From the NCBI GenBank assembly GCA_023055425.1, contig JALGPY010000003.1, positions 67,378,991 to 67,442,990 on the forward strand: 64,000 nt of DNA, given 5' to 3'. Below, piece by piece: positions 32,837 through 44,899 of the stretch. A program made the translations under genes and the position numbers. Within the stretch, counting starts at the first letter, position 1; each line of letters begins with the position of its first letter. The DNA comes from Linanthus parryae. Its lineage: Eukaryota > Streptophyta > Magnoliopsida > Ericales > Polemoniaceae. A model generated the notes under the pieces. It worked only from the letters and a program-made list of their open reading frames with translations, had not been told where the DNA came from and ran no database searches.

Positions 32837-35553
32837 ACTTATGGTTGCGTATGTTGATAGTCGTTTAGCAAAGTGTCTCCTCCGAATGGGGAACTTGTAC
32901 TTTGCACGCTCTATCATACTTCAGACCATCTCTTACAGTAACCTATTCCTCCTTATTCTCTACAGCCTTTTGCTAGAGCGTGGGAATAGCCAACTGCCTT
33001 ACTATTTCTCTCCATCACATAGCTCTTGCTAAGATAGATACTTCCAGTCTTATTCTGGCCAAGGACATATCCTTTTATCCAGACGGCTTTCTACCTTTTG
33101 TAGAGACCTGTCTGAAGCACTCTTGTGCCTCAGACTTATGTGGCCCAAGCACACATAGTTGAGACGTGGACAATGATCTACGAATGTGATGGAACAGTAA
33201 GCACCATGTCTTAGCTTTAAAAAATAATGGAACATAACAACAGAATGAATAATGTATAAAGACTCATTAGTCCTTAATGCTCTACTGGATGATTTGCGTT
33301 TTGCCTTTCATGTCCGGCAAGAACCACACACAGGTAAGGGTACCTTGGGCATAATCCAAGCAGGCCTGCCCTAGCTAGCCTGAACATCCTTTCCTATCAT
33401 CGTGTGTCTTAATCTAGCTCGCCACTTATCAGAATTTTAAGTCATACTCTTAAGTTGACATCCAAGAATTCTGAGGCGTCATTCATGCTAGAATCTTGAG
33501 AACGCAAACACCATGATATAACCATATCCAAAGTTAAAACTGTGACCAAAACAAATTTTGGTGGCTACTCCCTCAAAGATAATCCTACGGATCCTTAGAC
33601 GAGAAGTTATTTGCCAGGTCTGGCCCTTTCTCTTGTCTTAGGAAAATTCCTTTGCCCTTTTGCATTTGCCAGTCTTGGGTTATTTGGTCTTATACCAATA
33701 TTGCCCCTTAATTTCCTTATCCTTGCCCCACCTGTTGCCTTGGTCCTAATACCGGGCTAGGGACTATATCTGCCTATCATACTTCACTAAGTATGATCAT
33801 ACTTCTCCAACAGTCTTTAGCAATCATATATTTCTTAGACATCCGAAGTATGCTGGACTAGTATTCTTAGCAAACTCTTTTTGCTTAGATCCTAGAACAG
33901 TGTGATGTTTGGCCTTATCCAAAACATCTTGACACTTACAAAATGTGTCATATAACGTTTCATGAAACGTGGCAGAGATTGCAACATATTGCAAATCGGA
34001 TAGCTTGTACCTGACAACCCTTAACTCTATTATCATACATGGCATCAATCTCGGACGGTAAAGTCGAGTGCTCAATATTATGACATGAGCCATAACTCAT
34101 AGTAGAGGTAGGATTATTATGAGCCAATGCTCAGAATTTATGTACGCAAATGGCTAAGATGGATCCAAGATTCTTCTTTGGCTTCCTACAATTTTAAAAG
34201 TGGTCTAGAACATGCTGATGAGGTCATTTCCCCACCTTTTCATAGCATGCTCCATGACATTATCTTGACTGCTGCCTCCCACTATTGGTGGGCCTAAAGA
34301 TAATGTCTATGTGCTTCTGTGACAACTTATTCATCACAGGTTCGACCATGTTTGTAGGTGGCTGACAACCTATGTCCAACGGATGGTTACATAGTACGAC
34401 GACTTATCATGTCGTTGTTGTCACCATTTAGCCTTTACAGTTTCGATTTAGACACGATTGATAGAGACATTGTGGAAGTTAATCACTAGCATTTACTTAG
34501 CTCCAAAATAACATGTGACATCGATTAATCTCAATAGTTCCTCACAAGGACTCCACCAAAACCTAGCGTATATCCTAGGAATCAAATCTCATCACTTGTG
34601 ATTTCCTATCAATTTTAATCATGTCATCATGTGAGCTCTTTTGTTTTAGTTCTTTAGCATGCGAGGTTAAACATATATAGCCAATCACACGCAGTTATAA
34701 CATAAAACAAGCATAAGCATAAATAAATATGCAATGGATGTGGCCCCTAAGGTGCACTCCCACTATTGAGAGTACTTCTTGAGCAAGTCTTGGACTCCAT
34801 CTCATGCCATCTCGCCTACTTGAGGACTCCAAGCTTGAGGCTCCTTTAGACCGTCTAATTGCTCCATGCACCTTGCGCCATAGCTTTTGGTTTGGCCACC
34901 TCTCTTGAAGCTTCAATCTTCAATCTCTACTAACTATCTTATTTCTAATAAGAAGTAACCTCATAGAGGCGAGTGGATGAGAAGAGAAGACACTAGAGTA
35001 TAGAGAGGCACGACACGCAGGCCGTATTTTGATTACATATTTAAAAACCAAAACCAAAACCAAAATATAAAACATCTATGCCACATCCATGCACCAAACA
35101 CATCCATTCAACCCACAACAGCATGTATAACAACATAATAAACATACTGGAATTTTCTGGAAATTTCCGGAATTAAGCAATAATTACTGGAAATTAATAA
35201 GCAATAATCTAATCAACTAAAAAGATCGAAAATTGCTCCCTACCACTTAGGGTCTCACCACCTATGGCAAAACGTAGGGAAAAATGACCTAAGTCTCCAG
35301 AAAAAATTTGGGCTCAAAACAGTGTGTTTAAGGTCGTCAAACTGCCTCGGGTAGTGTGCTAAACACTAATTAATTAATCTGGAAATTACTAAAATTTTCC
35401 GTCGCTCCAAAAATTATGAAAAAATATCCACAAAATAGGAAATTTAATTTGGAGTCCCTAGGAAAAAACCGGACGAAAAATGACGGCGGGAGGAGGCCGC
35501 ACGCGCCCTCACGCGCCGCCGCGCGTGGGCGCGTCCGCCTCCGCCACGCGCCG

Positions 35554-35727
35554 ACGTCGGCCATGTGCCACGTCAGCATGCCACGTGGCATGCAACGTCA
35601 GCACTTATGCTGACGTCAGCTGCCACGTCAGCCCGCCACGTCAGCCCGCCACGTCATCGCCACGTCAGTCACTTGCTGACGTGGCACCACCACGTCATCT
35701 GCCACGTCAGCCCTAGGGCCACGTCAA
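35554..35727. promoter_or_regulatory. Cluster of 13 ACGT-core motifs in the Copia 4 leader
   Basis: Thirteen ACGT cores lie in 174 bp, most as CCACGTCAGC or its reverse GCTGACGTGG, in both orientations. TGACGTGG-type sequences are binding sites for plant bZIP factors (TGA and G/C-box binders). They lie about 440-610 bp downstream of the transcribing 5' LTR edge in element orientation, within the untranslated leader. They could act as a downstream enhancer, or simply be a decayed tandem repeat; no binding is shown. Confidence 0.6.
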
Positions 35728-36154
35728 CAGCCGCCGCCAGCCCTTGGGCGCGTGCGGCGCGTGGCGGCGCGTGGCCGCGCGTGGGGGCGGCGTCGGTGGC
35801 GCGTGAAGCCCACGCGCCGCCTTCCTGTGCTCCGATCGCGACGAAAAAAATTTTCCCGTGATCGTCTCTTCGTCCTGATCCCGATTATGTGGTCAAAATC
35901 CAATTTTAACAAGTTTTTGAAAAACGTGTTCTAATTATTGGATCTAGCAGTCCAGATTAATACAGTTCCGAAACTTTGAAAAATCATAACTAATTCACCG
36001 TAAATCCAAAAAATATAAAATTTATATATCTGGAATCCTCGTGAAAAACCCTACCTAACCATATAGGTTTCGTCTACTGGTTATGAAATTTCAGAAACGC
36101 GATTTTTAAAACAGGTTCGGGAACGCTTATCGAGGCACGAAAAACAAGCCTATG

Positions 36155-36166
36155 GCTCTGATACCA
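36155..36166 (-). other. Copia 4 primer-binding site
   Basis: GCTCTGATACCA, complement of the initiator-methionine tRNA end, one base from the 5' LTR. Confidence 0.88.
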
Positions 36167-36167
36167 A

Positions 36168-36638
36168 TGAAGGGCAGGAAGGATCTAACACATTCAGATC
36201 TACAACATGAATTAAAGCGGAATATTCATGTGTTTACCTTGTCTTCCTAAGCTCCTTAATGCAGCGGATGATCGTTGTGTTGCTTGCTTTCACGCGCCTC
36301 CTCTTTGATCTTGCTCCCACCAATCTAGTGTGAATCTCGAGGACGAACACTGATTTCCACACCACGTTCCACCTCCTTGGATGAAGTTGGAGAGAGACTA
36401 GGGTTCTCTACAACTAGTATGAATCTAGACAGAATAACTTTATTCTCTAGAATAGCATATAATAATATGTAGGAGGCTGCCTCCTTATATAGGCAAAACT
36501 TCTCCTAGGTTTGCACATAAACCCCTAGGGTTTGAGCCTTAGCTACTAACCCCTCTAGTTTGTGCATTAGTGCAACTAACCCCATAAGGTTACGATAATT
36601 ACATTGGGCACCCCACATGGGCGCACCAATTGCTAACA
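36168..36638 (-). repeat. Copia 4 5' LTR
   Basis: 471 bp, same ends as the 3' LTR. Contains a TATATAAGG box on the minus strand (about 36485-36493). Confidence 0.95.
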
Positions 36639-37174
36639 GTGCCAATAGAACAAGATATGTAAGAATCCGAATTACTGCTAGGCATGGCTTGGTAGAAGCA
36701 GCAAGCAGCGTATGAATAATAGAATTGAGGGGCTGTTTGAGAATGCTTATGTTGGCAGCTCATCTGTTTTACGATAGCAGAAATACTTTGATTGTGTTTG
36801 GTAAATTGAGTTTTTTGATTTTTAGGAAAGTTTCTGCTATCTCACACCAACTTTCATTAAGCAAGCGGACTTATGCTTCTCCGAATATGCCTTCGTTTAC
36901 TTATGTACAACCGATTTTAATTTTACATTTCTTTTAATATTTCAATATTTATTTTTACAGAAGTGATACATGTCACGTATGCATGTTATTTTGCTCTACC
37001 ACAACAGGTTCACTGTAGATTTTACCTAAATTGAAATTATTGTATCAATATTTCGCCGTAACCTGTGCATAATATTTATCAAACAACATTTTATCTGAAA
37101 TTCAGATCATATTTTCTATAGTAATTCTCACATAACAACTTTTGTAACTCAATCATTCAATTTCAACACTGTAA
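36639..37174. other. Intergenic stretch
   Basis: AT-rich, no feature recognised beyond the GTGCC duplicate at 36639-36643. Confidence 0.5.
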
Positions 37175-37499
37175 GAGCATCTTCAATCCCATGGTGGAGG
37201 GAAGGGGGATGGGGAAAACCGTATAAAAATGAGGTCAAATCCAACCAAATGAGGGGAGGGGGACGAGAATGGAGTGTTATGGGGAGAAATTTTGCCTTGG
37301 GTGTGGGATAGTTAGGGGGTAATTTTCCCGTGGACATGCCCATCTCCCTCCCCATACATGGGTTAAAATGGATAGGGGAAAAATTGGATAGAGATGAGTT
37401 GTAGTTTGGGGGATGGGGAGGGGCAAGGGGAGAATAGTGGGCCTCTGAGGGGAGGGGGATAAGGGGGGAGGGGGAAAATGACATGGTTTGGAGATGCCC
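37175..37499. mobile_element. Tourist-like (PIF/Harbinger) MITE, 325 bp
   Basis: Ends GAGCATCTTCAATCCCATGG and, inverted at the right, CATGGTTTGGAGATGCCC, flanked by TAA on both sides (37172-37174 and 37500-37502). The inside is strongly G-rich on the + strand (many GGGGGA runs). Confidence 0.85.
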
Positions 37500-37538
37500 T
37501 AAACAAATAGTGGAAATGGAACTTGAGGCAGCGTAATA

Positions 37539-38164
37539 CTCCCTCCGTCCCATTTTTTGTATCATTCCTTTTAGCCAAATATACCAAATATTTTAAGCAG
37601 CTTATTTGACTAGCCAAACGATGTTAGAATTTAGAGCCTGTTTGGTATACGTTTAAAAACAGAATAAAAAGACTGTTTGGTATGTGCTGCAAAACAGTGT
37701 TTAAAATAAAAAAAACTTCTGACAACATTATTAAATTCCAATGTTATTTTGCTCGAATATAAGTTTTACGCACAATACTGACATATACTTGATATTTTAT
37801 GCATCTAATCATAGTTGAAATGTCTTTAACAACAAATAAAATGAAAAAAAACACAAAAAATATATCATAGTTGTTATTTTTTTTAAACAACTGTTTTTCA
37901 ACATGTTTTTATTTTTAAACATGCAAAAAACAAGACTGCCAAATAAGCTTAAAAAAAACATATTTTTAATCATAGTTGATTAAAAACAGGGATACTGGAC
38001 ATGCTCTTATACTTCTTTTGATAATATTGCAGAGCGAATGTAGCTCTATGACATTACGAAAAGATTCACTAAGTCTTATGTGCTTCGACTAATCCTATAA
38101 TCTAGTCAGAATGCTTCGTGAAATTGATTAAAACAACTGGACAAATAATATGGGATGGACAGAG
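37539..38164. mobile_element. Stowaway MITE, about 250 bp, carrying a nested MITE
   Basis: Left end CTCCCTCCGTCCCATTTTTT and right end ATATGGGATGGACAGAG are inverted, flanked by TA. These are classic Stowaway termini. A second MITE (37634-38006) lies inside. Confidence 0.9.
37634..38006. mobile_element. Tourist-like MITE nested in the Stowaway, 373 bp
   Basis: Ends GAGCCTGTTTGGTA and TACTGGACATGCTC are inverted with 11 of 14 matches, flanked by TTA on both sides (37631-37633 and 38007-38009), the trinucleotide target of PIF/Harbinger elements. Confidence 0.75.
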
Positions 38165-40779
38165 TACATAGAATACTTAAACCTCATACATCCTCCATCC
38201 CCAAACTATAAATCTACTTTGCTTTTGCACATGAATTGAAGAAGTGGTACTTTTTTAATTTGTTAACATTTACTACTATTATGTTGTTATTGTCTTATCT
38301 AAAAATGAGAATTTTAAAAAAACAAAATGAAAATTTCTTTCACAATTTATAGGAGTACATGACAAACACATTATTCTACTTATTATTCATGATTGTATAG
38401 GCATCAACTTCTCTTGGGTGGTGAAATTTAATTTGTGCACTTGGCATCAAAATAGTGGCTTGCTGTTTTTCTTCTTTTGGAAATAAACATACCAGTATAT
38501 TATTCGTGGAAAGAGACCAATTCAAAATATTTGCTGAAAATGGGATATTTATTTTCTTCTTTCTTTCAAAAAATCAACATTGTCATTTGTCTGCCATGCA
38601 CCAAGTTGTTGTACTATAAATCAATGTCCACATACCAGATAGATAGATATTCAAGAAAAATGATTGTAAAGAGTTGGCAACTTGTAACAAAATTATGAGT
38701 GACAGCTCTTAGAGTTCAAAGGACAATCAATGGTCTATACGCGTTAACTAATAGAAAATGTGATAATATGTATAGTTGCATTTTGGCATTGTCTTCTTGA
38801 CTTGTTTGAGCCCTCCATATATGTGTGCATGTAGATAACAAAGTCTTCTCGTGCTTAAAAAAATAAATAAACACCACGTCAATTTCTTGACTTGATAGAC
38901 TTCATAAAAAAAAAGGAATAGAGAAACCAACATTTATAAATTTAGTAGTAGTAATTTTCAAACACTAAACCAAGAAGTGATTTCCTACAATTACACACGC
39001 ACACACATATTTGATAGAGCAATCAGGAAAATACTAAATAAATTGTAATTTTACTTTAGTTTATTGAAAGAATTGAGCAATGGTGTTTATATGATACGTG
39101 AAGTGAAAATCACTTGCATTTCTACCAAAAGTGGCTATGATGTCATAAAATGAAATAGCATACCTAATGCAGAGTGTTCATTGGACACTCCGCAATCCGC
39201 ATAAAGAAAATGTAACAACATCGGGACATAATATGCATTACATATAGAATATTCAGAGGCTTGGAAAATCCAGCTGTGAAAAGGAATTAGCGATCCAGTG
39301 CACATAATCTAACTAGTAAAGGTTCATTTCACAACAATATTTCATCTTTTATAAGTCAGAACAATGATATGTAGAATCAAAATATTTGTTCGTGGACCAT
39401 GGTATGTAGTAACTAGACGCCATCAAAACCACAAAAAAGTACTCCAGTAATAATTATATATCTCAAACAGGTAAAAAAATTATCAATGTAAGTTATTAGC
39501 AGCCAATTAGCTCATTATTGAATAGTAGTACAACAGAGTCCCAAGTGGGGAGACTGGGGGACTTTAACTAATTTGACTTTTATAATATCCTACTTTTCTT
39601 CGTCTGATGTCGGCAACATAATCTCTCACACAAATACAATTTTGTTCTATTAGTATATGTTTTATTCTTTCTTGGTGATGTTGGGTCCAAACTCAAAATT
39701 ATTGCACAGCAATTGGTTGACGATGCATGACTTTATATCATTATCACCCTTGTATAATCATAATAAAAGTTGGTCCGGTTAGCACTACAAGGCTGCTTGG
39801 ACATTTGTCTTGAACTCTTGAGTTTAAACATTGAAAATATTTTAAGAATTGTTTATTGATCTCCTCCATTACTAGTATGTCAGTCTAAATATTATCATAG
39901 TAATTTATTTCTCTAGTGTGTTTTGTAGGCTATTGCATTAGAACAAATATTTATTCAGTATAAGCCCGGTCTAGTATTATTGCATTAAAGCTGAGGTTAA
40001 CCTAGTGCGTACCCGGAAGATAACGATTGCAAATTCCCACGTCATAAAAAATAACTAAAATAAAATGGAACGATCAGTGATACTAGCATATGCATCATCT
40101 TCATATCATACACATGCAATAAGTATTGCATTGGCTAAAAAACTATCTAAAAGTATGAGTCATAGTGCATGTTCGGTTCGAGATTTTGATTTTATATGAC
40201 ATTAAAATCTATCTGCTAAATTGTTTAATCTCATTTGTTTTGTAATTTTTCTGACCCAGGTGTACTTTAAGTTGGCTAATGCTTTGCAAATTCTATAGTA
40301 TCCGATTTTAAAGATTTTTTAGTCCTGAATTGCTGAAATATCCTTTTTTATGTACGAATTGTTAATTTGTCCAAACAAATAACATTTAATGTGATGTAAG
40401 CTCAAGTAAAATGAAAGTATTGCGAAAGGGAGAGTCAAATGGTAAAGTAACGAAGGTGCAGTTGAAGATTGCCAAGCTGGAAGTAAGAGACACATCTTTG
40501 TGGAACGGTCTATTGAAGTATTTAAGTTAAAATATAGTCTTGTTGTGGATGACATTGCCAGGCATCCTAGGATTGAGTAGGTACCTGATAAAGAGCCGAG
40601 TAAGTAATAGTTGGGATCAGCTAGCACAAAAAATAGGGTTACAAGTATAGCAATAAGACATAATTGTAGGATCTATCAAGAATATGAAATGAGGATAAGC
40701 GTATCTTGGGATGTTGAAGGAAGTATAGCAAAGGGGTTATGAAATGATTAGGAATGTGAGAATTTTCTCTGGTATACCA
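38165..40779. other. AT-rich intergenic stretch, 2.6 kb
   Basis: No gene, domain or paired terminal repeat recognised. The part after about 40340 resembles in base use the purine-rich decayed DNA at 42260-44890 and may be its left continuation across the Copia 5 insertion. Confidence 0.4.
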
Positions 40780-41025
40780 TTGGGAAGTGGGGTGAGTGTT
40801 CTGGTTCGTGGTTCCGGTCAACAGACTCTCAATACCCAAACTCGACCCCTTCACCTCAATAAGGTTCTTTTCACCCCTCACATTATTAAAAACCTTGTTT
40901 CTGTTCGTCAGTTCACTGTTGACAATAATGTCTCCGTTGAATTTGATCCCAATGGATTCTCTGTCAAAGACCTTCGTACGGGGGAATTATTGTTGAGAAG
41001 CAATAGCACTGGCGATAGAAGATAG
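40780..41025 (+). pseudogene. Copia protease and pre-integrase piece, inverted
   Basis: Encodes TRPLHLNKVLFTPHIIKNL and VRQFTVDNNVSVEFDP, then GFSVKDLRTGELLLRSNSTG, the standard block after the Copia protease active site. It is open but lies on the opposite strand from the active-site block next door. Confidence 0.85.
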
Positions 41026-41478
41026 CATACCAGACTGAGATGTAAGATGGGAAGAGGCCCCCGAATCCATGTACCAAGTTCTGTCTGATTCTGTTGCTTG
41101 CAATGTGGTGCCCGGTGTCGCCGCAAGAACATGTTGGCTAGAGCTTGGCTGAAGTAGACTCTGGTCAAGTGCAGGAGGCGGTGGAGTGTGCTGCGATGCG
41201 GGACGCCAAACCCATATGCCTCCCTGATTAGGAGTAGACAATACAGTAGAATAGGCCATAGGGGGTAGAAGTACACTGAAGAGACTGGTACTCGCAAAAC
41301 GGAGTCCAAAAATGACACCGGAGACCAAAAATCTTTGGAGAATCTGATCAAAGTGCACTGAAGAGGCCGAATCTCGCAAAAGGGAGTTCGCAAACGGCTT
41401 CAGAACGCCGAGAAACGTTGTGAACCAATCTGGGCTGGTCCAAATCTCTAGCGAAAACGATCGAAAATAGGCCGCCAA
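41015..41478 (-). pseudogene. Copia gag end and protease active site
   Basis: Encodes a glutamine- and proline-rich linker and then RTWYMDSGASSHLTSQSG, the protease active site with an intact DSGA, and runs out of homology at about 41020, where the + strand piece begins. Confidence 0.8.
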
Positions 41479-42105
41479 AGCTCGCGGGTCAAACTAGTCG
41501 AGAACCAAGCCAAGAGAGGGGCTGAGCTGGCGAGGAAGCCTTCAAGCCGGTTGGAAGACAAGTGGCTGGGAAGGAAGCCGCGGCAATAAGTCGGCTAGTT
41601 CTGAGCCGAAGCGGAAGCCGACAGGAAGAGGCAGCTCGTTTGAGCCGTGCGGAAGCCGACGATTGGAGGCGGCTCGATCGAGCCGTGCGGAAGCCGATCC
41701 AAGTTGCTGAGCTGTAGAGGCTGAAAGACGCGCCGATCGGAGCCGCGGGTGAAGAGGAGCGATCTGGCGCGTGGACGACGGCGGACGGAGCTTCCGAGAC
41801 TTTGATCGGCGCGTGGGGGCGCGTCTGACGTCTGTCTGCCGAGATTTTTTCGCGATCGTGCTCGTAATTAAATTACGAGTTGAATGGTATGAAGGTTGAG
41901 ACGAACGAATCACTTTACGATTGTCAAACTGAGAGCAGTCTGTGGGTTTCGATTTAGATCGAAACGAAGAGTGTATTTGCGGAGGAAATCAACTAGCAAC
42001 TTTAGCGGGTGGCTAGTGAGGGATGGTGCTGATCAGCGGTGATATCTTCGGATAAACTGTAGTGGCGTAGGGCCGGTTAGAAGAAAAAGAGAGCTAGAGC
42101 CTTAA

Positions 42106-42116
42106 CTCTGATACCA
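42106..42116 (-). other. Copia 5 primer-binding site
   Basis: CTCTGATACCA directly before the LTR start at 42117. Confidence 0.8.
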
Positions 42117-42260
42117 TGTGAGAGGCTGAAAGAGTCCCTGCTAGGGCTCCCATTGCATTCAACAATATATAGCGTATTTACAATAGGAAATTACATTCTA
42201 GTCCTACTAATTACAATACTATAACCAATAATAACGGGGTAAGGACCGTTCAAGAAAGAG
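42117..42260 (-). repeat. Copia 5 5' LTR (right border uncertain)
   Basis: Starts TGTGAGAGGCTGAAAG next to the primer-binding site. Its end is set only by a change in character of the sequence near 42240-42260. Confidence 0.5.
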
Positions 42261-44899
42261 CCTTGTGATGAGTGGTGTTAATAGAAACAAGGGGGGGGGC
42301 TGGGATAGTTAGACACTAATAGTGATAAGTTCGATGGGAACCGGAAGGGATTTGTGCAGGGATATTTATAGGGTAAATGACAAGATTAGGTCCAAAGTGT
42401 GAGGGTCCAAGTTATCATGGGAGTTTTACTTAGCAAGTTATGTGGATATATAGGGAGTCATGGATCAGGGTATCGTAGAAGATTATAGTTTATATGGTTA
42501 CAGTGAGAGATGAAGGGTTTATGCAAGTGGATTGTAATCAGGTAAAAGAATCTGGTGGGTCATGATAGAAATGGTATCCGAATGTGTCGAGTAACTTCTA
42601 AATGATACATGACAAGGGGGTTGTAATTTTTCTGGAAAGACAAAGAAGCTAGTGCATGGTTGGGCATAATAGGAGATTCTGGAAGGAAAAATTCAGACTA
42701 GCTTAAACAGGACTGGTTGCATCAAGGATGGGTATGGGAATATATCGGTCCTATGTAAGGAGGAGACTTTGGGAATATAAAATGAGGCAAGATGATATGC
42801 AGTGCTCATGGATTAGTATGGTAATAAGAGATGGGGGAATGTTGTGGGCTCACTGAAATATGGAATGTTGCTCATGTAATATTTACAGGATGATATATTC
42901 ATGATGAGGGAATGGAGGATAGTCTCTATGAAATAAGAGAGCTCCTATTTATGTGGGTTTAGAGGAGGCTAAGGAGGGATATAAATAATTAAAAGTTAAG
43001 AATACAAATATCAAGTTATGGTATAATGGACTGAGGCAGTTTAACCCCGGACGGTACATTAATGATTGATATGGATATTTATCTGGATAGTATAAGGTAT
43101 CTAGAAGGATCAAAACAGATGAAATGAATTCAGATTGGTCACAATACTAAAGGATTGTTAAAAGAGGGTTTACACATGATCGGAAACTGAGTGGCACATT
43201 AGATGCAAGAGTGGATAGGTTGTGGAAAGATGTTAGCTGAAAATAAAGACTATCATGAGACATTACACTTGGGAGTGGGGACACATGAAGGCTTGAGAAA
43301 AGGTACTGAAGAGGATTAAGGAAGTACTAGAGAATAAGAGAACACATAAGACTTGGATAGCTTGGATAGCATGTGTGAGAAAAGGTCTGAAAGGTATGAC
43401 AGTTTCTGAAGGATTTGTTCAATGTTCTTGGTACCAAATTATTATAATAAGGGGATGTGATAAAAGTAACTTTCAGGTAGCAGGATATGGTGAGATGGTT
43501 AACCATTCATGAAGGTAAGGGGAAGTTAGACATACAAGAGTGTCAGTTTGAGGGGTGATGAAACTACATGAGGAATTTATGCATAGCTGAGCAGTGGACA
43601 TAGTACAATTGAGCCTATATGAGTATGGAGTGATCGATAATAAGGAACGGTGGGTAAAGGAAGGGAACCAAGAATATGGAAATAATGTGGGCCTGGGTCC
43701 AGTCTGGTAATATCAAACAAATTCACAGAATTATCAATTATCGTTATGAGTACACAAGAATATAAGGGGGACAAGATAAGAAATTTTTTGTTATCTTGAG
43801 ATTAGTTAAGGAGTTTAAGAAGATCATGGAGACAAGTGGTGGGTAGTACATCGTAGTTGTAGAGACTAATTTTATGTAAAGGAAGTATTACGGAAACAAA
43901 CCATCTTGGGAAGAGGGGGAACATAGGAGCATCTAGGAAAGGAACATGGAAGCACCATAACGTAATCGAGGAGTTTTATTAGTGGTAGCTAAACCAAAGA
44001 GGGGAAGGGACAATGCATTACGTCTCACAATACTATGGATCTATACAAGTAATGACAAAGAGATTTAAGTATACCATGGGGACTGGAGATAAGGGAATTA
44101 CGTGAAGACATTAAAAAGGAAGGATATAGGCCGTTTAGTTGCCAACCAAGAAATAATCTTCGTCGGGAAGTGGGAAAGAGTTCCTAAATTTGTTGCCTAG
44201 GCGTAATCGATTATAGAACATTACATATTTCTCCAGGATAAAAGGTCATTTTAACGTTGACGTATACAGACGGGAACTTGTTAGAGATATGCGGAAGAGA
44301 GTCGAGTGATAAGTTGCAAGAGGTGGTGACGAATATTAAGACCAGTAAAGGGCAATGAAGGATGAACTATCTTGGAAGGTGGAGATGTAACAAGGGTAAT
44401 AGCACCGGGAGTAAGTTATTAGTAATTATTCTACTGGAAGTCAACATGACTAAGGTGGAGGAATGTAGCTCTTGGGACTTGTGATTTGACCCGGAGATTA
44501 ATAGAGGAAGATTGCAACGTTGATTTAGCACGACTTCTAATGCATAGGATGTGAGTAAGGGTATTTCAGTAAAACCTAGAAAGGATTTAGCAATCAATGG
44601 GGTCTAAGATCTATGATATGCGGGAATATGGTGGAAGTACATCCATGGGACAGGTAAGCCAAAGAGCTTGATAACTTGGGCAATAAGAAATAGGTCAGCC
44701 TCAGAAGGACACTAAAAAGGGCTATACGAGGTTATAATTGCAACATACCCAGATATTGGTGTCAGTTGGGAATTCATAAGGAAAAGGGCTAAATTGCGAG
44801 AGAATCGACGAGATTTTAGGATGGATTAAGGAACAGGTTATAAGGAGTAGGTATGGTTGGACGATCTACGGGACGAAGATTCTTTTAAGGGGGATATGA
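42261..44899 (+). pseudogene. Decayed Gypsy-type internal region, purine-rich
   Basis: No open frame over about 80 codons, few C residues and many G/A on the + strand. It ends with a reading GTKILLRGI then a stop and the purine run AAGGGGGATA, which looks like the end of a Gypsy polyprotein followed by the polypurine tract. Domains could not be read by eye, so the call rests mainly on the LTR that follows. Confidence 0.4.

Larger units (their letters stand above)
28876..36638 (-). mobile_element. Copia-type element 4, 7.8 kb, young LTRs but wrecked coding
   Basis: 471-bp LTRs at both ends differ at only two positions seen by eye, and an exact 5-bp duplication GTGCC flanks the unit (28871-28875 and 36639-36643). 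The primer-binding site next to the right LTR sets the minus orientation. Between them no open frame exceeds about 100 codons, but the RT and integrase can still be recognised in pieces. The 5' leader is GC-rich with many ACGT motifs. This is a non-autonomous element mobilised recently by another copy's proteins. Confidence 0.93.
40780..42260 (-). mobile_element. Copia element 5 remnant with an internal inversion
   Basis: The right part (41020-42260) is a minus-strand LTR, primer-binding site, gag region and start of protease. The left part (40780-41025) carries the next piece of the same protein on the + strand. Integrase, RT and the other LTR are absent. Confidence 0.75.

Noticed and set aside
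35554..35727. CRISPR-like array
   Set aside because: The CCACGTCAGC units are short, irregularly spaced and in both orientations, in a plant retrotransposon leader.
35480..35934. Several open frames on both strands
   Set aside because: Product of the GC-rich ACGT-motif island; histidine/alanine/arginine-rich and without domain.
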